Shown in pieces: positions 34,206-42,038 of a stretch of 47,657 nucleotides of DNA. Position 1 is the first letter of the stretch, and the number at the start of each line of letters is the position of its first letter. Position numbers and translations under genes: made by a program. Origin of the DNA: DASZXJ01 sp035545895 (GTDB taxonomy: Bacteria > Planctomycetota > Phycisphaerae > Tepidisphaerales > Tepidisphaeraceae); NCBI GenBank assembly GCA_035545895.1, contig DASZXJ010000074.1, positions 1 to 47,657 on the forward strand, written 5' to 3'. Under the pieces are notes generated by a model that worked only from the letters and a program-made list of their open reading frames with translations, did no database searches and was not told the DNA's origin.

Positions 34206-34865
34206 CTACACTTTTCGGATGACACGCAGCGGATCTGATTTTCCGGCTTGGGTGAAAGCTGCTTCTCGCGCGCGGCAACCTCGGCAAGCCCAGCAGGGTT
34301 CGCCGGTATCTTCCATGCAACTCCAGGTTCGCTCAAACGGGGCAGCCACCTGAAAGCCGGTGTCGATCACCTGCCAAATTTCCAGTTCGAGCAGTGGCGT
34401 GATGATTTCCAGTTCCTTTTGCTCGCAGGGACCCTGGATGAGTTCATTTTGGATTTGAATGTATTCGGTTGCCTTGGCCAGGTCATCGGGCTGCGGGCCG
34501 ATGCGCCAGCCGACGTAAATCGCCTGTGCTTCGTAATGCACGGCAAACTGAACCGCGGCCGCGAGCATGGGCAGCAATTCAATCATTTGCCCGCCCAGCG
34601 CAGCCGGGGCGCGAGGATCGTTCAACGAGCCGGTGGATATTCCCGCAGGCCGAAGCGCCGAGAGATATGGCATCGGCAGGGTATGTTCGCGATATGGCTT
34701 GAAATGCGCGACCTGCATGTCGTAGGCCGCGCGCAATCGCGAGCCCGCTTGCTGGGTGGCTTCAACGCAAAGCAGCACCGGCCGAAACCGCTGCACCGCC
34801 ATCGCAGTCGTCACGGCGCTGTTCACACTACCGTTGTTGAGGATGATCGCCAGATCCTTGGCCAT
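34206..34865 (-). CDS. QueC-like protein that has lost its PP-loop ATP site
   Basis: A 219-residue protein similar in layout to 7-cyano-7-deazaguanine synthase. Its C-terminal zinc motif is intact, TWSCMEDTGEPCWACRGC followed by RAREAAF, and the middle fits the PP-loop ATPase fold (AIYVGWRIGPQPDD). The N-terminal PP-loop, normally SGGxDS, reads ILNNGSVNSAVTTAMA, so the conserved SGG and Asp are missing. Adenylation of the carboxydeazaguanine substrate would therefore be impaired, or the enzyme uses different chemistry. No other queuosine gene is adjacent. The region just upstream of the ATG is a heptamer repeat without a ribosome binding site. Confidence 0.75.
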   Translation of the reverse strand: MAKDLAIILNNGSVNSAVTTAMAVQRFRPVLLCVEATQQAGSRLRAAYDMQVAHFKPYREHTLPMPYLSALRPAGISTGSLNDPRAPAALGGQMIELLPMLAAAVQFAVHYEAQAIYVGWRIGPQPDDLAKATEYIQIQNELIQGPCEQKELEIITPLLELEIWQVIDTGFQVAAPFERTWSCMEDTGEPCWACRGCRAREAAFTQAGKSDPLRVIRKV

Positions 34866-34874
34866 TTGAGTGAG

Positions 34875-34895
34875 AGTCAGTAGTCAGGAGTCAGT
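34875..34895. repeat. Heptamer tandem repeat, left flank of the four-helix-bundle gene
   Basis: Three units of AGTCAGT / AGTCAGG / AGTCAGT. The array overlaps the end of the four-helix-bundle gene (its TGA stop lies inside) and sits 10 bp before the QueC-like start codon. The inverted counterpart is at 35287-35314. Confidence 0.85.
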
Positions 34896-35259
34896 CGCTT
34901 TCCGAGCGCCGCTTAATTCCGTTCATATATCCGACGAGAAGGCGACTGACCTCTTCCAGTAAATTGTCACATCGATTAGTGTCGCCGTACTTCAAATCCT
35001 TTGCAAGAATCAAATAGTAGCGGCACTCCTCCAGCGAACTTTGCGCCGTATTGTAAAAACGAAGTTTGTCCGCTTTGCCAACTCTTTTAAAACCTTCCGT
35101 TATGTTTGCCGCTATCGAAATCGCAGCTCTTCGAAATTGAGATATTAATCCGAACATTTCTTCACGCGGAAACCGGCTCGTAAACTCATATGTCATCAGC
35201 GTAAATGCATGAGCTTTTTGCCAGACTATCAAATCTCTAAACGTGCTGGATGCAACCAT
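34891..35259 (-). CDS. Four-helix-bundle (S23-type) protein
   Basis: A 122-residue protein of the S23 / 23S rRNA intervening-sequence family: FRDLIVWQKAHAFTLMTYEF, FPREEMFGLISQFRRAAISI, AANITEGFKR and SSLEECRYYLILAKDL are all typical. Family members form a pentameric four-helix bundle and are related to Avd of diversity-generating retroelements. Here it is not in rRNA but between an alcohol dehydrogenase and a QueC-like gene, and is bracketed by inverted heptamer repeats. Its last residues (S-D) and stop are encoded by the left repeat. Its function in this setting is unknown; it looks like an inserted cassette. Confidence 0.9.
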   Translation of the reverse strand: MVASSTFRDLIVWQKAHAFTLMTYEFTSRFPREEMFGLISQFRRAAISIAANITEGFKRVGKADKLRFYNTAQSSLEECRYYLILAKDLKYGDTNRCDNLLEEVSRLLVGYMNGIKRRSESD

Positions 35260-35286
35260 AAAGAGCCATCTATCTTTGTCGCTGAA

Positions 35287-35314
35287 TACTGGCTACTGGC
35301 TACTGGCTACTGCC
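35287..35314. repeat. Heptamer tandem repeat, right flank of the four-helix-bundle gene
   Basis: Four units TACTGGC-TACTGGC-TACTGGC-TACTGCC; on the other strand the unit is AGTAGCC, related to the AGTAGTC unit on the left flank and inverted with respect to it. The last codons and the TAG stop of the alcohol dehydrogenase lie inside this array. Confidence 0.85.
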
Positions 35315-36258
35315 AAAATCACTTTAAGCACGCCCGGCCGGCCTGCAAGCGTCATGGCTTCGATTCCCTGCTCCAGTTTCATCCTGCGATTGATCAGGCT
35401 GATGACATCGACCTGCTTTTCCGCGAGTGCTCGAATGGCTTCTCGGAACGGACCGCAGCGGCTGCCAATAACCGTAATTTCATCGATGACCAGCGGCGCG
35501 AGGTTCAACGCCTTTCCCGCGGCCACCGTGCTTTTCAGGACAATCGTTCCGCGCGGGCGGACCATTTGCATGGCCAGTTCAAATCCGCTGGCGCTGCCGG
35601 TGCAATCGACGACCACATCCTGATCGTGACGCGGCGCAATGTCCGCCAGGGGTCGCGAACGAATCTGCCATTTCTCGCACATCGCCAGCTTCTGCGGATG
35701 TTTGCCGATCATGCGCACCGGACAACCTGCGTTGCGAAGCACCTGTGCCACGAGCAGGCCCAATCGACCGTCTCCAAGCACCGTCACCCACTTGCGGCCA
35801 TCCAGTTTGATTTGCTTGAGCACCTGAAATGCCGCCGCCAGCGGCTCGACGAAGACCGCCTGGTCATCATCCACATTTTGCGGAATGACATGGAGGTTGG
35901 CAGCGGGCAAGCGAACGTAATCCGCGAACGCCCCATCATGCTTGAGGATTCCAAGTACCGTCCGCGCCCGGCAATGGTCGCTCAGCCCGGAAAGGCACAG
36001 ATCGCAGCGTCCGCAAACGACGTTGATCTCGCCGCATACGCGCTGGCCGATAAGGTCCTTGTCCGGCGAGCTGACCACATCGGCCACAAATTCGTGACCC
36101 AGCACGCCTTTGAATCCCATGTACCCGCTGGTGATTTCCAGATCGGTCGAGCAGATGCCCGCTTGACGCACGCGGAGCAGTGTATCGCCGTCAGCAGCTA
36201 CCGGGTCGGGCCGGCGCGGGTCGATACTCAGCGATTGATCGAAGACCAGAGCACGCAT
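35293..36258 (-). CDS. Zinc-dependent alcohol dehydrogenase (medium-chain dehydrogenase/reductase)
   Basis: A 321-residue MDR protein. The GroES-like N-terminal half carries GICSTDLEI (catalytic zinc Cys), LGHEFVADV (His-Glu) and the structural-zinc cysteines CGRCDLCLSGLSDHC. The Rossmann half has VTVLGDGRLGLLVAQVL and VVVDCTGSASG. It would oxidise an alcohol or sugar with NAD(P)+; the pattern is closest to threonine- or sorbitol-dehydrogenase-like enzymes. It lies 22 bp after a HEAT-repeat lipoprotein gene. The C-terminus (A-V-A-S-S-Q) and stop are encoded by the heptamer repeat, so the natural end may be lost. Confidence 0.88.
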   Translation of the reverse strand: MRALVFDQSLSIDPRRPDPVAADGDTLLRVRQAGICSTDLEITSGYMGFKGVLGHEFVADVVSSPDKDLIGQRVCGEINVVCGRCDLCLSGLSDHCRARTVLGILKHDGAFADYVRLPAANLHVIPQNVDDDQAVFVEPLAAAFQVLKQIKLDGRKWVTVLGDGRLGLLVAQVLRNAGCPVRMIGKHPQKLAMCEKWQIRSRPLADIAPRHDQDVVVDCTGSASGFELAMQMVRPRGTIVLKSTVAAGKALNLAPLVIDEITVIGSRCGPFREAIRALAEKQVDVISLINRRMKLEQGIEAMTLAGRPGVLKVILAVASSQ

Positions 36259-36280
36259 GACAATATAGAGGCGTGAACAA

Positions 36281-36973
36281 TCAACCGAATGGCGCGTTGT
36301 TGCCGGTCAGATATTGCAACCAGGCGCTTTCGTCATATTTCAAATCACGACCCGTCAGCGAAACCAGGCTTTTTCGCGCCTGCCACGCCACTCCGAAGTC
36401 GCGCGTATTCAATTGATTCGCCAACGTGCGGGCCACTTCAAGCTGACGGTAATGTCGCAGCGCGTCGGCCGCCCAGATTCGAACATCGTGATTTTCCTCG
36501 GTATTGGAAACCAGCCGGACGAGAATCGGCGTGGCGGCGGGATCGGGAATATTCGCCAGTGCTTTGCAGGCTTCGACGCGGACAATCGGGTTATCATCCG
36601 ACAACGCATGGATGAAAATGCCGGTCGCCTTGCTGTCACGAGATCGGTTCAAAGCTCGAATGGCGGTGGCGCGAACCATCCAGTCGGCATCGAGTTGGGC
36701 GATCTGTTCGTAACGCGTGACATACGGGTCGCGACGGCCAAAGTCGCGGTTGGCAAGTTCGGCAATGCCGATTCGGCGCTCATCAGCAAAATATTGATCT
36801 TCCATGCGCTTGGCGGCGTTGATCGGGGTTTTCCCGCGCATGAAATCCAACACGTTCTTCCCAAACGTTCCCGCGCGCTCAACCTGCTGGCAGCCAGCGC
36901 ATAAAACCACCGCGGCCAGGCAAATTTGAAACTTCCTGTTCAAGATGGTTGCTCTGCAATGGCCTGCGCTCAT
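36281..36973 (-). CDS. HEAT-repeat lipoprotein
   Basis: A 230-residue protein starting at the ATG at 36973, with AAGGAG 9 nt upstream. The N-terminus has a lipoprotein signal with lipobox LCAGC (Cys at about residue 28). Residues about 95-215 are HEAT-like helical repeats (WMVRATAIRALNRSRDS, NPIVRVEACKALANIPDP, HDVRIWAADALRHYRQLE). It is probably a membrane-anchored scaffold or binding protein in the periplasm. It follows murI by 18 bp, so they are likely one operon. Confidence 0.83.
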   Translation of the reverse strand: MSAGHCRATILNRKFQICLAAVVLCAGCQQVERAGTFGKNVLDFMRGKTPINAAKRMEDQYFADERRIGIAELANRDFGRRDPYVTRYEQIAQLDADWMVRATAIRALNRSRDSKATGIFIHALSDDNPIVRVEACKALANIPDPAATPILVRLVSNTEENHDVRIWAADALRHYRQLEVARTLANQLNTRDFGVAWQARKSLVSLTGRDLKYDESAWLQYLTGNNAPFG

Positions 36974-36991
36974 CGGCGATTTCTCCTTCTC

Positions 36992-37864
36992 TCAACTGGC
37001 TTCACGCAACGGCGCGGGAAGTGTCATTCCATAAAGCTCGGCGGGCGGAACCCATTGCGGCGTCTCGATCGTCACACCCAGAAACCGCGATGCCAACTCG
37101 GCAAATCGCGGCGAATCATCGGTGACAAAACACTTGAGCCAGCCCGAATCCCGCGTGCCCGGCCGGAGCAGCCCCGCTGAACTCAGCCGGCGGTGCACAT
37201 CTTCAGCGCACGCCTGTGCCGAGTCAATAACCGGAACCTCCAGACCGACGATGCGCGCCATCAACCCCTTCAGCAGTGGATAGTGGGTGCAACCCAGCAG
37301 CAGCACATCAATGCCGCGCTCAATCATCGGCTGAAGATATTGCTCCAGAGCGATTTGGACCAGCGGATCACGGGCATCCCGACCCTCTTCAATAATCGGC
37401 ACGAGCAGCGGGGTCGGTCTCAGCAGGACGCGCGCGTGCGTGCGTCGCCGGTGGATGGCGCGCTCGTACGCCTTCGAGCGGACGGTTGCTTCCGTCGCGA
37501 GCACGCCAATGCATGGCTTTTGCTTGGAACCTGCAGCTTCTACCGCCGTGCGGGCACCCGGTTCAATGACGCCGCTGATCGACAGGCCTGGAAATTCGCC
37601 TCTTAATCCGGGAAGCGCCAGTGCGGTCGCCGTATTGCAGGCAATGACCACGTGCTTGGGGTCGTGCGGACGCAGGTAACTGATAATCTGGCGAACAAAT
37701 TCCGTTACCGTGGCTGGTGATTTTGACCCATAGGGCAGCCGGGCGGTGTCTCCGAAGTATAATAGATCATCATGAGGCAGCGCTTCCTGAAGGGCCTTGA
37801 CCACCGTCAGGCCCCCCAGTCCGCTGTCCAGAACGACAATGGGCGAGTTTGGAGACAATTCCAA
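36992..37864 (-). CDS. murI: Glutamate racemase
   Basis: A 290-residue enzyme that makes D-glutamate for peptidoglycan. The active-site motifs are LDSGLGGLTV (residues about 12-21), DTARLPYGSKS, IACNTATALALP (catalytic Cys) and LLLGCTHYPLL (second catalytic Cys). The start appears to be TTG 37864 (MELSPNSP) with no clear ribosome binding site. It heads the minus-strand run murI, HEAT lipoprotein, alcohol dehydrogenase. Its presence supports a peptidoglycan cell wall in this organism. Confidence 0.93.
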   Translation of the reverse strand: MELSPNSPIVVLDSGLGGLTVVKALQEALPHDDLLYFGDTARLPYGSKSPATVTEFVRQIISYLRPHDPKHVVIACNTATALALPGLRGEFPGLSISGVIEPGARTAVEAAGSKQKPCIGVLATEATVRSKAYERAIHRRRTHARVLLRPTPLLVPIIEEGRDARDPLVQIALEQYLQPMIERGIDVLLLGCTHYPLLKGLMARIVGLEVPVIDSAQACAEDVHRRLSSAGLLRPGTRDSGWLKCFVTDDSPRFAELASRFLGVTIETPQWVPPAELYGMTLPAPLREAS

Positions 37865-37947
37865 TCATTATCGGACCATCCGAACTTCCTTCTTGACATT
37901 TAAGGCCAACTATCCAACAGTGAGATAACCCCCTACGAGGTATGGCG

Positions 37948-38349
37948 ATGAGTTCTACTCTGGACGGCAAACGCGTGCTTTTGGTTGATGATGATCATGA
38001 CATTCTGACCAGCATGCAGGCAGCGCTGGAACCGACCGGCGCGGTCATCGAAACCGCTGCCAACGGAAACCAGGCGGTCGAGCTGGCGGAGAAAAATCAG
38101 CCCGACGTCATCGTGCTCGACATGATGCTCCCCGGACGCAGCGGATTCCTCGTCCTGGAAAAGCTCAAGGCCCGCAAACCGCGCAACACCAAGCCGTTTG
38201 TCATCATGATTACCGGCAACACCGGCGCCCGCCACAAGATGTTCGCTGAAAGCCTCGGTGTCAGCGAATACTTCACCAAGCCGGTCAAGATGGACAAGCT
38301 GATCGCGACGGCGGAAAAACTGGTCGGTGGCGCCACTGCCCCAGCATGA
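37948..38349 (+). CDS. Single-domain response regulator
   Basis: A 133-residue protein consisting of one receiver domain. The second ATG (37948, MSSTLDGKRVLLVDDDHD) is preferred because the GAGGT upstream would overlap the first ATG at 37942. The acidic pocket is VDDDHD, the phospho-acceptor is Asp58 (VIVLDMMLPGRSG), and the conserved Lys is in EYFTKPVK. There is no output domain. The stop overlaps the next gene by 4 bp (ATGA), so it is coupled to a GNAT acetyltransferase. The partner kinase is not in the window. Confidence 0.92.
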   Translation: MSSTLDGKRVLLVDDDHDILTSMQAALEPTGAVIETAANGNQAVELAEKNQPDVIVLDMMLPGRSGFLVLEKLKARKPRNTKPFVIMITGNTGARHKMFAESLGVSEYFTKPVKMDKLIATAEKLVGGATAPA

Positions 38350-38828
38350 CCATCCGCCCCGCCACGCCTGACGATGTCCCATCGGTTCTGCCCATGGTCG
38401 GCAAGCTGGCTGCCTTGCACGAAGCGTGGGACCCCCAGCGATACGATTACCGCCAAAACGTGGAATCGATGTACGACCGCTGGCTTCGCGCTCGCGCGAC
38501 TGATGGGCGAAGCGTGTTCCTGGTGGCCGAACGAGATCAGCGGCTGATCGGGTTCATCATCGGCACGATCGAGCACACCATCCCCATCTATCGCCTGGAA
38601 GAAACCGGCTATTTGCACGACCTTTGGGTGGATGAGCAATATCGTCACGAAGGAGCAGGCCGGCAGATGGCGATGCTTGCAGTCGAAAAGTTCCGCGAGC
38701 TTGGCGTCAAACAAATCCGTCTCGAAACCGCCATGGCCAACGAAGCCGCTCGCAAGCTGTTTGAGTCCTGCGGCTTTCGCGCTTGTGCAATTGAAATGCT
38801 GGTCGAGTTGCCGCAGGTCAATCCATGA
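38346..38828 (+). CDS. GNAT family N-acetyltransferase
   Basis: A 160-residue acetyltransferase fold. It begins MTIRPATPDDVPSVLPMV, has the acetyl-CoA loop QYRHEGAGRQMAMLAVEK (R/Q-x-x-G-x-G/A motif near residues 98-115) and ends with NEAARKLFESCGFRACAIEM, all typical of GNAT proteins. The acceptor is unknown. It overlaps the response regulator upstream and the sugar kinase downstream by ATGA, so the three are one translationally coupled unit. Confidence 0.9.
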   Translation: MTIRPATPDDVPSVLPMVGKLAALHEAWDPQRYDYRQNVESMYDRWLRARATDGRSVFLVAERDQRLIGFIIGTIEHTIPIYRLEETGYLHDLWVDEQYRHEGAGRQMAMLAVEKFRELGVKQIRLETAMANEAARKLFESCGFRACAIEMLVELPQVNP

Positions 38829-39751
38829 TTATTTGCCTGGGTCCAACTCCGACGCTGCAGCGCACGATGACATTCAAATCGCTCGAAATCGACGGCGTCA
38901 ATCGCGCCGCATCGGTGCGCCAGTACGCTGCCGGCAAATCGATCAACGCCGCTCGCGTGCTGCGTACATTGAACAGGGAAGTGATGGCGTTGGGGTTTTC
39001 GGGCGGCCAATTCGGCGAGTTACTCGAACAAGACATGACCGCCAGCGGAATGCCGCATAATTTTGTGAATGTCGGCTCGCCCACGCGATTGTGTATCACT
39101 CTGATCGATCAGAAAGCCGGCACGGCGACGGAATTGATTGAAGAATCCGCGGCCATTTCACCGTCGGATGATGAATCACTTTTGACAAAACTCGCGCAGC
39201 ATCTGAATCGCGCCAAACTCCTCGTCCTGTCCGGCACATTGCCTCCACAGGCAAATGACGATTTTTATGCTCGCTGCATTCAAGTTGCCGGCAAAGTTCC
39301 CGTCATTCTCGACGCTGTGAACCAACCGCTCCTGGCTGCCCTGCCGTTTAAGCCGCTGGTCGTTAAGCCGAATCGATCCGAAGTCGGCCGCACGCTTGGA
39401 ATCGATGTTCGTTTGGATTCATCCTTGCGTGGCGGGATGAAAGAATTGATTTCACGCGGAGCGCAATGGGTTGTCGTCACTCAGGGCAAAGATCATACGC
39501 TGTTGACGGACGGGCAATCGTTTTGGGAAATTTCAACGCCCACCGTGAAGGTGGTCAGCGCAATTGGCAGTGGTGATTCCTTCGCAGCCGGACTGGCGGC
39601 TGGCCTTGCCGACGGAAACGACCTTCCACACGCTTGCGCGCTCGCAGCCGCGTGCGGCGCTGCCAATGCAATGAGCCCCCACTCGGGACATCTTGCACGC
39701 GAAGACGTCAATCAATTCCTGCAGGCGATCGAGATCAAAAAGATCAAATAA
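38825..39751 (+). CDS. PfkB-family sugar kinase, 1-phosphofructokinase-like
   Basis: A 308-residue ribokinase-fold kinase. It begins MIICLGPTPTLQRTMTF and has the substrate motif AAGKSINAARVLRTL (the GKGxNxA-type loop, here with S), VLSGTLPP, KPNRSEVGRTLGI and the second PfkB signature SAIGSGDSFAAGLAAGL with the catalytic Asp. This pattern fits 1-phosphofructokinase, tagatose-6-phosphate kinase or related enzymes; the exact sugar phosphate cannot be told. No PTS genes are adjacent. The GNAT gene upstream overlaps its start by 4 bp. Confidence 0.88.
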   Translation: MIICLGPTPTLQRTMTFKSLEIDGVNRAASVRQYAAGKSINAARVLRTLNREVMALGFSGGQFGELLEQDMTASGMPHNFVNVGSPTRLCITLIDQKAGTATELIEESAAISPSDDESLLTKLAQHLNRAKLLVLSGTLPPQANDDFYARCIQVAGKVPVILDAVNQPLLAALPFKPLVVKPNRSEVGRTLGIDVRLDSSLRGGMKELISRGAQWVVVTQGKDHTLLTDGQSFWEISTPTVKVVSAIGSGDSFAAGLAAGLADGNDLPHACALAAACGAANAMSPHSGHLAREDVNQFLQAIEIKKIK

Positions 39752-39834
39752 AACACATCGCTCGCTCCCGAAACAACAACAGCGACAGACTGACCGCCCG
39801 TGGATAGGCAGCGAATTAAATACATGGCGTGCGG

Positions 39835-40110
39835 TTAATCAGCGACGCTGCTGCGAGGAGACGACGATGGACGTACTTGCCCAGGCCCAACCTGCGGCAG
39901 CCAGACTTCAGTTTCCTTGCCGTTTTCCTCGCGAACAATGACGGTCGCGCCTTGGCTGATCTTGTCTGAGATCTTGGCCAGCACGGATACTGCAAGCTGG
40001 AGAACCTTCACCTTGGACAAATCCAACGTCTCCGCCATTTTTTCGAGCTGAGCGATGGAATTTGGACTCCCCTGAAAGACAATTCGCGAGGTGGTGCTAT
40101 TAGAGGGCAT
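39835..40110 (-). CDS. Small protein, possibly ribbon-helix-helix-like
   Basis: A 91-residue protein from the ATG at 40110; an ATG at 40122 is equally possible and neither has a ribosome binding site. The pattern SRIVFQGSPNSIAQLEKMAE, then LDLSKVKVLQLAVSVLAKIS and GATVIVREENGKETEVWLP resembles small ribbon-helix-helix proteins with a C-terminal beta hairpin, but the match is not strong. It lies convergent with the PfkB gene and divergent from leuC across an A/T-rich region, where it might act as an autoregulator (inference). Confidence 0.6.
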   Translation of the reverse strand: MPSNSTTSRIVFQGSPNSIAQLEKMAETLDLSKVKVLQLAVSVLAKISDKISQGATVIVREENGKETEVWLPQVGPGQVRPSSSPRSSVAD

Positions 40111-40363
40111 ATTGAATATCATATAATAATATGGATTAAAATTACATTGAAATCACATAATTTATATTTTCCATGCAAATTGAATTAAACAGAAACGCAT
40201 CGTGGATTTATATGGATATATTTTACTTCTGATATTAAATAATAAAACAGCATAAATTAGACATTAAATCATGATTTTTCTGATGGAGCCAAGTATTTCC
40301 AAAGCCATTGCTCGAATAACGACCCGCTCAATCGCATAGATAGATCATCAATCTCAGCGTAAT
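40111..40363. promoter_or_regulatory. A/T-rich island upstream of leuC
   Basis: About 250 bp of unusually A/T-rich DNA (roughly three quarters A+T by eye, for example around 40131-40280) separate two divergent genes. It contains many T/A-rich tracts (ATATAATAATATGG, TTTATATGGATATATTTTAC) that could serve as promoters or UP-elements. I see no gene or clear repeat in it. Confidence 0.55.
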
Positions 40364-41770
40364 ATGCAAAATATGACTATCACCGAGAAGATTCTTGCCA
40401 AGCACAGCGGCCGAGCCAGCGTTTCGCCCGGCGACAATGTCTGGGTCAATGTCGATATCCTCATGACCCACGATGTCTGCGGGCCGGGCACGATCGGCAT
40501 TTTCCATGAAAAATTCGGTCGCAACGCCAAGGTCTGGGACAAAGACCGCGTCGTCATCATCCCCGATCACTACATCTTTACAGCCGACGAAAAATGTCAT
40601 CGCAACGTGCAAATCCTTCGCGATTTCGTGAAAGAGCAAGGACTCAAATATTATTACGACCCTGAGTTCGTCAAGAACGAACCGACAATGCCCAATCCGT
40701 ATCGCGATCCGACCAAGACCAATTACAAAGGCGTCTGCCACAAAGCCCTGCCCGAGGAAGGGCATGTTCGTCCGGGTGAGATTTTGCTCGGAACGGATTC
40801 GCACACCTGTACAGCCGGCGCGCTGGGACAGTTTGCCACCGGTGTCGGCAACACCGATGCGGCCTTCACGCTGGGCACGGGCAAGACCTGGCTGAAAGTC
40901 CCGCCGACGATGAAATTCCTGTTTCACGGACAAATCCCGCCCTATCTGACAGCCAAGGATTTGATCCTCGCGGTGATCGGCGAGATCGGCGTCGATGGCG
41001 CAACCTATCGCTCGATGTATTTTGCCGGCGAAGGAATCAACAGCCTGACCCTCGAAGACCGCATGACGCTGACCAACATGGCCATCGAAGCCGGCGGCAA
41101 GAACGGCGTCTGCGATGTCGATGAAAAAACCCTGAAATATGTTCGCGCGCGTTCAAATATCCCCAACTGGGAAGTCGTGAAGGATGACGCGAATGCGAAA
41201 TACGTTTACGAGCACGAGTGGGACCTGGCCACGATGGAACCAATGGTTGCCAAGCCTCATTCACCCGACAACAAGGACACCGCCCGCAATTGCAGCAGCG
41301 TAAAGCTCGATCGCGCATACATCGGAAGTTGCACCGGCGGCAAGATCACCGACATGATCTTCGCAGCCAATATCCTCAAGGGAAACAAGGTCAAAATCCC
41401 CACCTTCGTCGTGCCCGGCAGTACGGAAGTACACGCCGACATGAAAAAACTGAACTTGCGCGGCGTGCCGAAAGATTCGAACGAAAAGAGCATCGAAGAA
41501 GTGCTTCAGGATGCGGGTTGCCTGCTCGGCCCCAGCGGATGTGCTGCATGTTTAGGTGGCCCGGCTGATACATTCGGTCGATTGAACAGCACCGAGGTTT
41601 GCATCAGCACGACCAATCGCAATTTCCCCGGCCGCATGGGCAGCAAGCAGAGCGCGGTGTACTTGGCCTCGCCATTGACGGTGGCCGCTAGCGCGCTGCG
41701 CGGTTTCGTAACCGACCCGCGCGAATATGTCACCCACCCCATCGAAACCGGCATGGCGGGAGTGATGTAA
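40364..41770 (+). CDS. leuC: 3-isopropylmalate dehydratase large subunit (aconitase superfamily)
   Basis: A 468-residue aconitase-superfamily protein. The start is ATG 40364 or ATG 40373 (MTITEKILAKHSG). It has DHYIFTADEKCHRN, GTDSHTCTAGALGQFATGVG and the three [4Fe-4S] cysteines (one in DSHTCTAG, then CLLGPSGCAACLGGPAD), as in LeuC and homoaconitase large subunits. It isomerises 2-isopropylmalate to 3-isopropylmalate in leucine synthesis with a small subunit LeuD, which is not adjacent here. A homoaconitase-type or dimethylmalate assignment cannot be excluded. A hicAB pair follows directly. Confidence 0.87.
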   Translation: MQNMTITEKILAKHSGRASVSPGDNVWVNVDILMTHDVCGPGTIGIFHEKFGRNAKVWDKDRVVIIPDHYIFTADEKCHRNVQILRDFVKEQGLKYYYDPEFVKNEPTMPNPYRDPTKTNYKGVCHKALPEEGHVRPGEILLGTDSHTCTAGALGQFATGVGNTDAAFTLGTGKTWLKVPPTMKFLFHGQIPPYLTAKDLILAVIGEIGVDGATYRSMYFAGEGINSLTLEDRMTLTNMAIEAGGKNGVCDVDEKTLKYVRARSNIPNWEVVKDDANAKYVYEHEWDLATMEPMVAKPHSPDNKDTARNCSSVKLDRAYIGSCTGGKITDMIFAANILKGNKVKIPTFVVPGSTEVHADMKKLNLRGVPKDSNEKSIEEVLQDAGCLLGPSGCAACLGGPADTFGRLNSTEVCISTTNRNFPGRMGSKQSAVYLASPLTVAASALRGFVTDPREYVTHPIETGMAGVM

Positions 41771-41773
41771 ACG

Positions 41774-42028
41774 GTGGCTTCGCTTCGAAAGATCTTTGAA
41801 ATCGTTCTTTCCGGTCGATCAGATCAAAACCTTCGTTTTACTGATCTTGTGAGAATCTTGCGCGCTGCTGGATTTGTAGAACGGATCAAAGGCGGGCACC
41901 ATATTTTTTCGAAGTCGGGCGTCATTGAGATTGTTAACATACAACCACTGTCAGGTGGAAAAGCGAAGGCTTATCAAGTTAAGCAGGTTCGAGAGATTCT
42001 CGTACGGTACGGTTTTGATATAGCGTAG
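41774..42028 (+). CDS. hicA: HicA-family mRNA interferase toxin
   Basis: An 84-residue protein starting at GTG 41774, only 3 bp after the leuC stop codon; GGGAG lies in the end of leuC. It has the double-stranded-RNA-binding-like HicA fold: DLVRILRAAGFVERIKGGHH with the catalytic His in GGHHIFSKSGV, then YQVKQVREILVRYGF. The N-terminal MASLRKIFEIVLSGRSDQ extends the usual length slightly. HicA cleaves mRNA and is neutralised by HicB, encoded 10 bp downstream. The location after a housekeeping gene suggests an insertion. Confidence 0.88.
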   Translation: MASLRKIFEIVLSGRSDQNLRFTDLVRILRAAGFVERIKGGHHIFSKSGVIEIVNIQPLSGGKAKAYQVKQVREILVRYGFDIA

Positions 42029-42038
42029 TCAGATATAT

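Noticed and set aside
34891..35259. S23-family gene as a sign of a 23S rRNA gene nearby.
   Set aside because: No rRNA sequence flanks it; the neighbours are an alcohol dehydrogenase and a QueC-like gene.
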